Shown one piece after another: positions 12,384 to 23,374 of a stretch of DNA of 64,000 bases (its first letter is position 1; every line of letters begins with the position of its first letter). Source of the stretch: Diplodia intermedia (taxonomy: Eukaryota > Ascomycota > Dothideomycetes > Botryosphaeriales > Botryosphaeriaceae); contig JAKEKT010000009.1 of the NCBI GenBank assembly GCA_021495925.1, positions 62,001 to 126,000 on the forward strand, read 5' to 3'. The notes below the pieces were generated by a model. It was not told where the DNA came from. It did no database searches and saw only the letters and a program-made list of their open reading frames with translations. The position numbers were made by a program, and so were the translations under genes.

Positions 12384-14901
12384 AGCGCTGCAGTGCTGGT
12401 GGGTGGCGGGCGCGGGAGCGGAGGAGCAGCTCGCGCGGAACGGTGGTGGAGGAGGAACGAACGCGTGCGCGTGCGAGGAGAAGACCAGGCCGCTGGGCGA
12501 CACAGCCGAAGCGACCAACGAACGAGCGGCTGCTGCTCGCAAACACCACTCCGCCGTGACACCAGACTGGGCGAGGCGAGGTCGGGGCGATGGAAAGGCG
12601 GGTGCGGTGGGCGTCGTCTTACGGCTCGCGTGTGATGGATTGGGAAGGCACTAGGTAAATAGAAGAGTCGGTGGCCGGCCACCTTGCGCAACAATATCAA
12701 CGACCCCTCGCCTGCCCTCTCCCGCAGCTCGCATAATCCCGCACATATGACTCGCCCGCCGCCGCCGCCTAGCAAACGCTCCGGGCTGCGGACCCTCCGT
12801 CCAGGCTGGCCTTGATATCACCCCCCTTCACTGACCCATTGGCCTCGAACCGCCGTCCTGCTGGTCTTCCCTCCTTCTGGGGAGCCTCCCGATGCATGAC
12901 TGCCCTCCAAACGGCACACATCAGCACCGGAGGATGCGGTCGGGCATGCCCTGCCACACACCATCAGGCCGGGAGCACGCCAGCCCTTCCCGCCTGAAGA
13001 TTCCCGAGTACATGCGAAGTGAGTGCTTGCGAACCCGAACGAGGCGCCGCCGTCCCATCCGGCGGTTGGGGGTATCGTCATGCCCCGGGCCATGCCTCCA
13101 AACAGGGGCGGCTCCCCCATCAGCAACCAGCTACCTGTGTACTCGCCTCATCAGCCACCTCCTTCCACGCAGCCGCAAGTGATGCCCGGCGGGCTTGCGT
13201 GATCCCACCTGCTGCGCCTCTTGTTGTTCAACATCCAAACAGCAGTGATCGCTGTCAATCGGCCCGCCTCAAGCCACCCCTTCTCTACACTGCATGTTTT
13301 GAGAGCCTTCATATACGTCCTCCACGCCTAGCAAGTATCTGCGTGACCTCGCACAGCCTCTCGGTCCCGGTGTCGAGGCTACATAGAACTGCTGCAGAGA
13401 CTTCACTGCCTCAGCTGATGCACCTTTAAGTGAGCAGTGGTGGTCTTTTCTGAGACTCCCAAAGATGGCAGGTATTTGGCGATGTACGATTCCGGGGGTG
13501 CTCTTGTATTTCCTGGATGACAACCTTTGGGGTTGACATTGTGGTTGAGTTGGTCCAGCTTTACCTTACAGACGATCCTCCCTCACGTGGCGGTGACGCC
13601 CAAACCTCTGGTCACAGAGACAAACCACTGAACCTCCTCTTCTTTCTTTCCGAGCCCCGGCCAATCCCCATGGCCACCACCCAGTTTGACCCGTGGCGAT
13701 GGCCATGACTTTCTTCCTGGTTGGGGGCGCACAACAAGCCTATACCCCACCTCAGTCACAGGTTGTCGTTGAAACATCATGGAACAGGCTTAGACAGACT
13801 CGCCCATAACCTCAACAGAGTGTGGGACAGTGGTCGGATGATATTTGGAAATCTCAAAAATCCGATTCGACGAGACTACCTAGTCTCTGCCCGTTGCGGC
13901 AGCCAGTCTCATGATCCGAAAGGCCAACCCTTCAACGATGGCGATGATTACATGCTTCAAGCTTCGAACACGCATCGCCACCTTCACGAGGCCAAAACCC
14001 CTACCTGTCGACAAATACCACATTTTAGCCCCCAGGCCGTCGTTCTACTGATAGCAAAGCCTTGGGTTGCGGTTTGCCTTCCGATACCCGGAGCTCGCTC
14101 CATGCATGAAACGGAGAGTGGCTTACATGGTCTAAAGCCTGACGTGGCGAAATTTAGGCCGCCTATACATGCTGCGGTCAGTCTGCCAGACGTGATGTAA
14201 AATCCCGGTTCATGACTGCCTCTTAACCGTGCTCCTGCTCCATTATGGGCAGTCGTCTCCGGATGCGGTTGCCGTCGACCATTTACCATGATTTTTCGCG
14301 ACCGCAACTTACTTTGAATCTAGGAGAGAAGGTCCTGATGCAGGCGCATTTCAGAAATTCTCATTTCTGCTCGATGCCTCTTGATCTGACGCGAAGTGCA
14401 TCGGTGAATCCTCTTCCATCTGCCAGCTTTCTTCCCACAGATCTGTGGTATATTGCTCCCTGACTCTCTCCTCGTCAGGTTCAGTGGTACAACCAGACCT
14501 AGGCGTGTATCACGCGATGCGTATTGTCCCTTGCGAACATATATACGTCCTGTCAGTATGCAAGTGGTTATCTTCGCTACCAGATCTCAATGAAGAGATT
14601 GCCGATTTGTCGAAAATTTCTGCACTGTCGCATGAGGTGCTCTCAGCGGAAGGCGTTACGATATAATCCATCACATTAAGCCATCGAGCCAGGGTCCTCA
14701 TACATGAAAATTTTCTCGTCTTATTGAGATCTGTTCTATCGTTCACCCCAGCTCATATTCTGAGCAGAAGGAAAAGTGGACACGACCAGAGTATATGATA
14801 CATCGGAATAATTCAGAGAGGAGCACCTGCAAAGCCTATCAACGGCGACCTCATCTCGCATCGACACAAGCAATTCGTTGCACGACTCCTACATGCAGCC
14901 A
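12384..14901. other. Gene-poor intergenic region (2.5 kb)
   Basis: Contains the upstream region of the minus-strand SET gene (start codon at 12383) and, at its right end, the 3' side of the ABC1-kinase gene. Open frames here are short or are shadows of the SET coding region. I saw no RNA gene. Confidence 0.45.
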
Positions 14902-17295
14902 TCAGCCCTCAAAAACGCCATGGTTGAGCTCGATGCCCATGTCCTTGGCCATGACCTTCATCTGCGCCTCAATCTCCTCCTCCATGCCGCCTCCCAGCCC
15001 GAGCTTCTGCTTGATCCACGCATACCACCAGATGGCGTCACTCCCCAGCAGCACGAACCGGAACCTCATATGCTTGACCCAGTTCCTCATCCGCTCGCCG
15101 ACTGGTAGATCCCTGCTCTCAGCCAGCGCCCGGCTGGCCCACAGGCCGGTGATTTTGACGCGGTTGACGGGGCTGCCGAGGAACTGGTTGTTGCCCTGCA
15201 CGATGCGTAGGTTGCGCCCGATGAAGATGAGCTCGCGCGGCCACTTCTCCTCGTCTCCCAGAATCTGCTTGATGCCCGCCCGCATTTTCATCTGCATCTC
15301 GTACGCCCGCTCCCCCTCCGTCTTTCCCTTCACCCCCTTGCGGAGCTCCGCCGACGTCGAGTTGTCGCCGCCCGTGTACGGCCGCATCAGCGTCGCACTG
15401 GCGAAGAGATCCGGCGAGCCGATTCCCCAGCCCTTGACGATATCTGCGATGGTGGCGTTGTCGAACGTCATCAGAGACTTCCAGAAGAGTGCGTATTCGT
15501 GTCTGAAGGTGGGGTTCATCTGGATGTACAGTCCGTGGTCGATGAGTACAATCTCGGGCTTTCCATTGGGCAGGCGCCGCACGAAGATGTTACCGGGGTG
15601 GGGATCACAGTGAACGAGTCCCCAAAGGAACATCTGCGCGCTGAATAGATCAACCATGGTGGTCATGACATCACTGAGGGACAGGCCGAGGCCACCCTTT
15701 CCGTCCGATCCGCGCCATGAATCTCGCTGAGGCTTGAGATCCTCGTGGTTGGGGTCGTTGTGCGATATCGATGCGACAGCTTCCTTCGAGGGAGGATCGA
15801 GTGGTACGCCATTGCACCCAGGGCTACCCTCACGCCACCCTCCTCTCCACTGATTTGTTACACCCTCTTTATCCCAAAGCCTCGTCCCCTCTATCCACTC
15901 AGCGGTCATGACACGTTTGCTGCTGAGCTCCCGGTATACCTTTGGGATGTAAACGCGCCCACGTAGCCGCGGCTCCTTCTCAACCAATACTTTCATCTTT
16001 TCCGAGTTGTCCGCCTCATTTTCGAAGTCGGTCTCTAGCATCAGTCGCTCCGAAATGTACGGCACCAGAGAGTACAACGGCAGGTCGAACCACCAGGTGT
16101 ACACCTTCGCCATGACCCTGGAAACTTGCGTTAGCACAACAACACTTTCCAAACGCGCAAATCAACAGCACGACACATACTTGAAAGCCCAAAGGTCCCA
16201 CCCCACCTGCGCCGCGATCTCCCTCTTCTGAATCTTAATCGCGACCTCTCTCCCATCGGGCAACCTCGCCCAATGAACCTGCGCCACACTAGCACTCGCC
16301 CTCGCCGTCCTCTCCATGACGCCCTTCCCCTCCTCCCCCGCAAAGCTCACCCCAAAGACCTCCTCGGGGCCTTTGCCCCCAAAATCCTCCCGCACCACCC
16401 TCTCCACATCCTTCCACTCATTCTGCGGCGCGTCGTCGAACATGCGCGCGAACATCTTCTGGAACTCGGGCGGCAGGATCGCGCTCTGCATCGCGATCGC
16501 CTGGCCGATCTTCAGGTACAGCCCGCCGTTCTCGCGCAGCAGGTTGAACACGCGCTCCGCGTTCCGGTGGTGCACCTCGGCCAGCGACGCCGCGAACGGC
16601 GGGTCCGCCCGGAAATTGATCTTGTAGTCCAGCCCGATCACCAACCCCGTCTCGAACGTCCGTAGCGACCGCACCGCCGCCGAGTTGTTCCACCGCGTGT
16701 CCGCGACGTACAGCCATGCCAGCCCCGCGCTAGTCCATATCAGCCGCCGCACCCATTTGCGCGTGCGCGGGTATGATGATGATGACGACTTCGATCGTGA
16801 CGACTTCAATGGTTTGCGCAAAGGTGGGGAATAGGCGGACGGCGCGGTCGGTTTGGTCGGCGTAGGTGGTGCGGGCGGTCCGGGAGGTGCGGTCGCATGG
16901 CTGGGAGGTCTCTGGGTTTGCAGAGGCTTCTGAGGTTTCACGGAGTTCTGGGGTTTTGCAGGTTTCTGGGTCTGCGGAGGTTTCTGGGTCGGTGCAGGCT
17001 TCTGAGTCGATGCAGGCTTCTGGGTCGATGCAGGCTTCTGGGTCGATGCAGGCTTCTGGGTCGATGCTGGCTTCTGGGTCGGTGCAGGCTTCTGGGGTTT
17101 CGCGGCCTTCTGAGGTTTCGCAGACGGCTGGGCTTTCGCAGACGGCTTGGCTTTCGTGGACTTCTGAGAGACCTGGAGGGAGCGGCAAAGGGCGATGGTC
17201 AACGGCGTCTGCGCGCTGCGGGCGACCGCGACAGGGCGATTTCGTTGCAGGACATGATGGGGAGCTCGGCAGATGCGCGGCAAGCCATTGTACAT
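14902..17295 (-). CDS. Mitochondrial ABC1/ADCK1-type atypical kinase (Mcp2-like)
   Basis: Exons 17295-16181 and 16117-14902 join across a 63-bp intron (GTATGT...CAG) to give 776 aa. Order of elements: a basic amphipathic N-terminus typical of a mitochondrial presequence (1-50), a Pro/Lys/Gln repeat linker (about 55-120), a basic stretch and a single hydrophobic span (WTSAGLAWLYVA), then the ABC1 kinase-like domain. Diagnostic motifs are present: KIGQ with the following QSAILPPEFQ, the Ala-rich loop ASASVAQVH, VAIKIQK, HCDPHPGN and the metal-binding DHGLY in place of DFG. SLRTFETGLVIGLDYKINF places it with ADCK1/Mcp2 rather than Coq8. Yeast relatives act at the inner mitochondrial membrane in lipid and coenzyme Q homeostasis. 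A charged insert (about 100 bp around 15700-15880) lies before the HCDPHPGN motif. Confidence 0.88.
16981..17088 (-). repeat. 18-bp minisatellite inside the ABC1-kinase gene
   Basis: Six near-perfect 18-bp units on the plus strand (consensus CTTCTGGGTCGATGCAGG) encode TQKPAS/TQKPAP hexapeptides on the minus strand. Shorter degenerate QKP units continue on both sides, from about 16905 to 17165. The unit is a multiple of three, so copy changes keep the frame. Confidence 0.92.
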
Positions 17296-17733
17296 AGTGG
17301 CGAGCCTTTCGCGGGTAGTTGAGGTGAGGGTAGAGTTGTTTGAGAGGTATGCAGTGAGCAAGGAAGATTTTCGTATGCTTGGTGCCTGGCGAGACGCAGC
17401 TGATGCGCCAGCACCACCAGTCCCAGGGTATCGATGACGATAACGCGTCGATCCATCCTGCACGCAAATCGCCGTCCCCGGCTCGGATCGGCCCGACCAC
17501 CCCCGAACCCCGACTACTCCATGGAAGAGCCCTAATGCATACGCACGCACAGCACGTCTGCGTCAATTCAACGGGGACCTGTGGTCCAAGAACAAGAAAA
17601 GTGCATTATGAACTTCTTAATCCCGAAAATGACTGGTCGTACCCAACTAGTAAAGAAAAAATGACTTGGTATCAAGCGCTCCATCAAAGCCCTATCCGAC
17701 ACATTCCAACCGGTTGCGCATAGGAGGAAACCA
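17296..17733. other. Spacer between two minus-strand genes
   Basis: 438 bases hold the 3' side of the Rgd1-like gene (ends 17734) and the promoter of the ABC1-kinase gene (starts 17295). No other coding evidence. Confidence 0.5.
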
Positions 17734-20040
17734 CTAGTCCTCGTCGAAAATTTGGTAAGTGTTGACAAGGATAGTGTCCAACACCTTGGCCTGCAGTCCA
17801 GCGTCGGCCATGGCACCCCTATGCTGTCCCATAACAGTAGGTCTGCACGCGTGTCAGCTTTGGAGCAATCCAGAGTAGGCAGAGACCACTTACGCAAAGC
17901 AGATTGCCAGATTAGTCGTGCTCATCCTGTTGCTGGCGCTTCTATCATGGACGCGGTTCAGGTGCAACACCAGTGCCCTCAACGTGGCGTAGTTGGGATC
18001 AGGCAGTGCGTTGATGATTGCGTGAAGACTGTCTCTTCGGACCGTGTCGTCATCAATCTTTGCCGCCTCAATGAACTCCTCGTAATGCGCTGTGGTGAGC
18101 AGTGGATCCGGGAGATCGCGCAGGAACTGTTTCAGGAGACCGGCAACACTGTTGACATCATGATAGAATGCCTCGGGGTTACGGAAATCGACCGATGACG
18201 CGTCTAGCCTCTTGTTAGAAAAAGTCCGCACCGGATCCAACGACTTCTGTTTCCGTCTTACCGTGGTCAAACATCTGCTTCATGGACATGATATGCGAAT
18301 TGGTACCAGGGACCCGGTAGATGCCCTCTGTTTCCAAGCCAAACATATCGACGGCCTGGATGCACTGGTAGACAACAACTGGAACTGGCGACCCATCTCT
18401 GTGGAACAGATCGTCCAGCGTTATACCAAAGATTGGCTTGATCGGCGGGGCATTGGAGTAATGCGTAGGGGGCCCGCTTGGTGGCGGTCCGCCGTAAGCC
18501 CCGCCTCCGGAAGCACCACCGTTACTGAACCCGGGGGACGTCCCGGGAAAGTCACCCGTCGGGTACGGGGGGTTCGTTTCAAGAGGAGACGAGTATGGGT
18601 TCTGGTGTAGACCATCCTGTGCCGGCGGCGACAGAATCGGCGAGGGCTCCCTTGGTGGGTTGTATGAAAGGTAGGGCGGCTGATCCTGCTGCTGCGGCTG
18701 AGGAGGGGGCGGCCCAGTATTGATCGGCGATGGTTGCGAAGGGCGGAAAGGGTCAGATGCCGGCGCGGACGAGTAATTCGGTTGTTGCGTCGGGGCCAGA
18801 GTCTTTAAAGTCAGCGTAGGTCCACGGCATGACCGGATCATGAATACTCACGGAATGCTGCTGGTATCTGATCTCGGGAGGTCGTGGAACCTTTCCAGCG
18901 TGCTCAGTGATGTAGGACGTGAGATCGCGGTCATTGTCAATCTTGTAAATGATGTCGCGGAGACTAGGATGCTCGGGTTCGCCAGGGTTGTTCAATGGCG
19001 CAACGAGGATGCCGTTTCCAAGCAGAAGCTTCTCGTTGAACGACGCTGTGATGAGGTCAACATAAGAGCCATACTCATCGAGTATGTCAGTGCATGAACC
19101 TACCAAATTTCTGCATCTGCAGTGTCAAGCCCGAGTCACATTCCTTGATGAGCTCCATCATAGCCCGGACACCCTGAGGCCGCAGCCTTTCAACAAGCTC
19201 AGTCCGCAGCAGTTGTGCATTCTCAACCTTGCTCTTGTAGTCCGCATCCGCGGCCTGGAGCTTACGGTGGATGTCTTCCTCGTGTTGAGCGGCGCTCTTG
19301 GGGCCCTTGATGCCAAACATTCTGCCTGCGGACTTATCACCAGTCTTGACTTTGTCGTAGTCCTCTGCCAGCGACTCGTACTTGGCCCTGGCCTTTTCCA
19401 TCTGCTGGATTGCGTCGGACACCTTCTTCTCGCTCGCCAGAGCAGTCTGCTTCCAATGCTTCCGCTGCCTCTCGATGGTGTTCGTGAGCTCGTTCAGGTC
19501 CTCATGCATCTGATGGAGCGACAGGGCAAATTGCATTCCATTGTCTGCCATGCGCTCGTGAAGCTTCGTTGTCTCTTCGTACTGGGTGCCATAGCTGCCC
19601 TGGCGCGAATCGTTTCGGCGGAGAGCTTCGTGCGTGGAGCGACATAGCTTCTTGACACCTTGGGCCTGCTCTTCCTCAAGCTTAGAGCGCTTGCCGAGGA
19701 AGTTGGAAAAGTCCTGGGCGACGTGAGCAAGCTGGACGTGCAGCGCGCGTGGGCGTAGCTGATACGTACCCTAGCAGAAGCAATACTCTGCTTGAGTCGG
19801 GTGAGCAGCGTGTTGACTCCGATCTAGGCCCTGAATTCAGCGATGCGCCGGCAAGTACGCGGCGGCAAGACACACATCAGAGTAGATAACCTCATCGACC
19901 TCCCTTTGGATGGCCTGGTCGGCCAGCGACAGCTCTTGGACAGCCGGCGCAGGCTCCACGTCGTTAGGCGTCGACGGGCCCTCCTGTAGGGGCGTAGGCG
20001 GCTGGTCCACGGGCGACGTGGGCAGATCCTTGGAATCCAT
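17734..20040 (-). CDS. F-BAR/RhoGAP protein, Rgd1-like
   Basis: Rho GTPase-activating protein that binds membranes through its F-BAR domain and switches off Rho-type GTPases at sites of growth. Seven exons (20040-19876, 19823-19770, 19713-19104, 19045-18852, 18802-18262, 18203-17894, 17842-17734) join in frame to 660 aa; introns are 49-58 bp with canonical ends. The F-BAR region (about 40-330) has QREVDEVIYSD, FLGKRSKLEEEQAQGVKKLC and a long coiled coil. A Pro/Gly-rich linker follows (about 345-460). The RhoGAP domain (about 466-645) opens FGITLDDLF, carries the arginine finger in EGIYRVPG (about R504), and has NSVAGLLKQFLRDLPDPLL and the late ICFAPTVMG motif. The tail KVLDTILVNTYQIFDED ends the domain. 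Domain order and length fit yeast Rgd1. It is divergent from the PNPOx-like gene across 360 bp. Confidence 0.92.
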
Positions 20041-20400
20041 GACTGATCGCGACGGGCGCTGAGGTCGCCGGTGGTCGCTGAGAGTAGGTCGGTCGGCGGT
20101 TGAAGGGAGGAGTTGGGGTAAAGATACGACCCTGGGCTAATTGGGTATTACGACGGATGCCGATCGCATGCGCGTATCCAGGGCTGAGTGGAGCACAGCC
20201 TCGTGACGTCGCGTGTGGCTGGGGCGGCGGCGGAAGCGGGTGCGGCAACCCGACACCGATATGCGCGCCATCTCTACCCGCCGCGGGGATCTTGCTCTTG
20301 CCTGCGCCCTCCTCTCCTCGTACACAAACACAACCCCACGTCCCAGCCCCCCGGTGCACGTCGACGAGCCTCGAGCAACGCCGTGGAACCTGCGCCAGCC
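20041..20400. promoter_or_regulatory. Shared 360-bp promoter between the RhoGAP and PNPOx-like genes
   Basis: The two start codons face away from each other. The region is GC-rich with a pyrimidine-rich part near 20280-20340 on the plus strand. I see no specific operator motif. Confidence 0.55.
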
Positions 20401-21166
20401 ATGCCCGAGATCACCGCCGAGACCACGCCCCGCGTGTCCGCCACACTGCCGCAGGAAGTCGTCCAGTGCCTGGAAAATGCGCGCTATGTTAGTCTCAAGA
20501 CAGATCCTGCAACTGGTCGTGCACATAATGCTAAGAGTTTCGTAGCTGCACCTTGCGACAAGCTCTTCGGACGCTATGCCACACATCTCTCTCATGAACT
20601 ATACCTACCTGCCTTCCTCGCCGTACTCGCCCACCCCGCAGATCATCATGACCACCCCGCCCGGCACCCAGAAGACCACCAACCTGTGCCAGAACCCGCG
20701 TGTCTCCCTCCTGGTCCATGACTGGGTGACGACCCGTCCCCCCACGCTTTCCTCCGGCCGGGAGGGGAGTCCGCCGCCTGCCGCTTCTCGTAGCTCGCTG
20801 GCCACGCTGCTTCTGGGCATGAACTCTGCCTCCCTGTCGCGTATCTCGGTGACAATAAACGGCAATGCTTCCTTCGTGCCTCACAACTCAGATGAGGAGA
20901 AGTGGCTCAAGGCGAAACACTTGGAGAACAACACTTTCGGCTCAGAGGTGGATGATGCAGCCAACGCATTCAGCACAAGTCCCACAGTCACCGGAAACGG
21001 CGACGGCGGCAGAGGATATTGGGTAGAGGGTGAGGAGGCTAGGGTGATTGCTGTCGCCATCAAGGATGGCCGCATTTCAGACTGGAAGGGCGAGATCATA
21101 GATTGGGTCATCACTAGTGAGGATGGGGTCGAGAGGCCGGCTGCCGAGCTGCCAAATGGTGTTTGA
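20401..21166 (+). CDS. Pyridoxamine 5'-phosphate oxidase-like FMN-binding protein
   Basis: Exons 20401-20487 and 20546-21166 join across a 58-bp intron (GTTAGT...CGTAG), giving 235 aa. The junction restores the conserved strand: LENARY joined to LHLATSSSDAMPHISLMNYTYL. The split-barrel PNPOx-like fold is indicated by this strand, IIMTTPPGTQKTTNL (FMN-phosphate contact region) and NPRVSLLVHDW. It resembles the uncharacterised yeast YLR456W/YPR172W group rather than Pdx3, whose substrate-binding C-terminal motif I do not see. The protein has a variable S/P-rich loop after VTTRPP (about 95-115). The intron choice is supported by homologous frame continuity; unspliced reading hits the wrong frame. 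Biochemical role unknown; an FMN- or F420-type redox enzyme is a reasonable guess. Confidence 0.85.
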
Positions 21167-21913
21167 GGTGGCCATTCGAATCATCGCAGAGTCCAGGCAC
21201 TGAATCAACCACAAAGAGCGCCTTTTTGGGTCAAACCCTTCTCCAAGGGGCAATACAGGTCTGTTACACGTAGCTGAGAGCTAAGAGAAGCGGCAATTGC
21301 TCTCAGTACGTTTATCCTCATCTTGACATGGGGATAGAAAGATGTGGGAAAGTCAGGGCAGTGGCCCCCGATACTATCGGCCCATAAATCAAGGATGGAG
21401 AGACACGGAATGTCGGGAGAATAGTGGACTGAAAAACGCGGACGATATCAATTAATTTGCCATTGTAGCTCCCTTCTTATCAATGCAAAGCTTCTAAAAA
21501 ACTCTCCCATCGGAGCGTATCCATGTCTGTTCATTCCCCGTGAAGATTTTGATAATGCGTCGGGATCTAAGTCTCCCTTCAAATGGCTCTTGCACTAGTC
21601 TCAGTAACCTCCTAACCGTCATGTCGATGTGATCTGCGTCTTCCGCTGGGCCATCGCCTGGTCTCAGGATCAAATCGACTTCAGGTTTGAATGGTCCTCT
21701 TAGCACCAAGATGTCTGCGACAACCTCCAGACAGTTGGATATTTCACCATGAGGAAGACGCAGCTGTCGGGTGTTTGGGAATCAACACTCCGAGAAGCGG
21801 CATCCCGGACGTCGAAGTCGTAGCTGCGGTGCGGGTAGGCAATGCTGCCCCGTAAAACCAAGCGGTACTTGACAGCTGTAGCAGTGGTCTTCCGAACCAG
21901 ACTTGCAGCAACT
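21167..21913. other. Intergenic region with a possible unassigned minus-strand exon
   Basis: Lies between the 3' ends of the PNPOx-like gene and the YAE1-like gene (convergent). On the minus strand, about 21494-21790 holds an open stretch of some 90 codons (reading ...EVVADILVLRG...EDADHIDMTVRRLL...) that is in a different frame from the upstream 21700-21948 open stretch. No start or splice pair connects them confidently. See findings. Confidence 0.35.
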
Positions 21914-22684
21914 TCAACCGACCGTCGTTGTCTCATCATCGGCATCATCCCTAGTGCGCCTGTCTAGGATCCCGAGATCAAGCCTTGCCTTTTCAACGAG
22001 CTCATCCACAGCTACCAGCCACTTCGAGACCAGCGGATGCTGAGCAGCCACCTCCTCAAAAGTAACCTCATCCTCCCGGCCATCGACGTGATACTTCCAG
22101 ATACCCTCCTCATCGAAGTATTCCTGACCAAACAACGACACCATATCCAGCTCTTTCCTCGCGTCCGCCAGCTGCCTCCTAGCAGCCTCGAACGCCTCCG
22201 CCGCACCCTCCACCTTGCCCTTGCCCTTGCCCAGCGCCGCCGCCCTGAAGGCCACCGCCACGCCCTCCAGCACGCCCAGCGCCCAACCCGCCTTCATGCC
22301 CAACACGGCGCCCAGCGGGAACCCCTCGTCGAAGCCGTCCTGCACGTGTCCGGCCTTGCTCTCGGCGAGGCCTTCACGGTAGCCCGCCGTGACATGCACG
22401 CTGCGCAGGCGCGGGATGTCAGAGACGTCTGCGGTGGCCCAGCGCGGCGCCGCATCTCCGCCGGCTCCTGCGGTCGGACCGTCGCGCGGCGGCGAGCAGC
22501 CGAAGATGTCGTCGAGCTGGCTGGACGTGGTGGCGGCGGGCTGCGGCTGCGCGGCCGGCAGCGCGGTTGTGGGCTCGCCGAAGATGTCGTCGAGGACGCT
22601 GCTCTGCGGCGGCGGCGGAGGAGGCGAGTTGGAGGCGCGGAAGCCCGTGGTTGGAGACATGTCGCCCATGTCTTCGCGCAGCAT
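21914..22684 (-). CDS. Yae1-domain protein (Fe-S target adaptor family)
   Basis: Single-exon protein of 256 aa. About residues 95-145 carry the Yae1/Lto1 repeat of small residues spaced by four: GYREGLAESK, then GFDEGFPLGAVLGMKAGWALG. This is the deca-GX3 motif. Yeast Yae1 works with Lto1 to bring the ABC protein Rli1 to the cytosolic iron-sulphur assembly machinery. The N-terminal 90 residues are Pro/Ser/Ala-rich and contain two LDDIFG motifs (SSVLDDIFGEP and SSQLDDIFGCS), a local duplication. The C-terminal part is helical and acidic. Start at 22684 (ATGCTGCGCG) is the first ATG in frame; ATGs follow within ten codons (MGDM), so a shorter start is possible. The last residues TTTVG lack the C-terminal Trp used by some adaptor complexes. 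Confidence 0.8.
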   Translation of the reverse strand: MLREDMGDMSPTTGFRASNSPPPPPPQSSVLDDIFGEPTTALPAAQPQPAATTSSQLDDIFGCSPPRDGPTAGAGGDAAPRWATADVSDIPRLRSVHVTAGYREGLAESKAGHVQDGFDEGFPLGAVLGMKAGWALGVLEGVAVAFRAAALGKGKGKVEGAAEAFEAARRQLADARKELDMVSLFGQEYFDEEGIWKYHVDGREDEVTFEEVAAQHPLVSKWLVAVDELVEKARLDLGILDRRTRDDADDETTTVG

Positions 22685-23374
22685 TGTTGCTCGGTTCGTG
22701 AGGGTTTTGCAAAATCGGGGCACGTTGGAGGTGGCTGCGAGGAGAGTGGCCTTGGGCGGGTTGACCGCGGGGGAGATGGTCAATTTTTGGGTTATCGATA
22801 GGACGAGGAAGTCGTTGCCGGTCTTGAGGTGCCTCGCCACTCGTCTTGCCTATCATTGTCTTTTATTTCTTAAACCAGAATCTCTTGTGAATTAAAATAA
22901 AGTTCGAGCCATAAAGCCTGCGATATAGGGGACTGACTTCGACTCGAGAGTATGTGCAATAAACACAGGATGTTGAAAATATTGGTAAGCTGCAGGATTT
23001 GACCTAGAAATAAACAGCCATTGTGTACATGGTACGAGCCGCGCGCATCATCCTTCGCAGTCGGAGTCGCTGTGGACGCCGGGTAACGATGATTCGATTT
23101 CTTCCCAGACGTCAACTCCTACATGCGTGGTAGCCAGTCACAGCCGTTGGGATTTTATCTAAACCTCACCCTCCCGCAATCATAAGCCCGTAATGGCTCG
23201 TCAAATCTCATGTTCCACCAGAGACGGCCCAGAGCTTTGCGAAAGCGAGGGCTTGGCGAACTATACAGCCTATGGGAGCGGAGATTCGTAGCCACGCCAA
23301 GTGCTAGCTACATTAGTGCCACTGTTATAACGACGCGACAGTCTAAACCGTCTTGCTTCCACCCCATCATCACA
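22685..23374. promoter_or_regulatory. Divergent promoter region, YAE1-like / P450
   Basis: 690 bases between oppositely directed starts. The middle (22860-23100) is comparatively AT-rich. No RNA gene or repeat seen. Confidence 0.45.

Noticed and set aside
11929..12654. Long plus-strand open frame of 241 codons
   Set aside because: It is antisense to the ASH1-like coding region; GC-rich coding DNA often leaves such shadows, and it has no motif.
22037..22801. Plus-strand frame of 254 codons
   Set aside because: Antisense shadow of the YAE1-like gene with biased composition.
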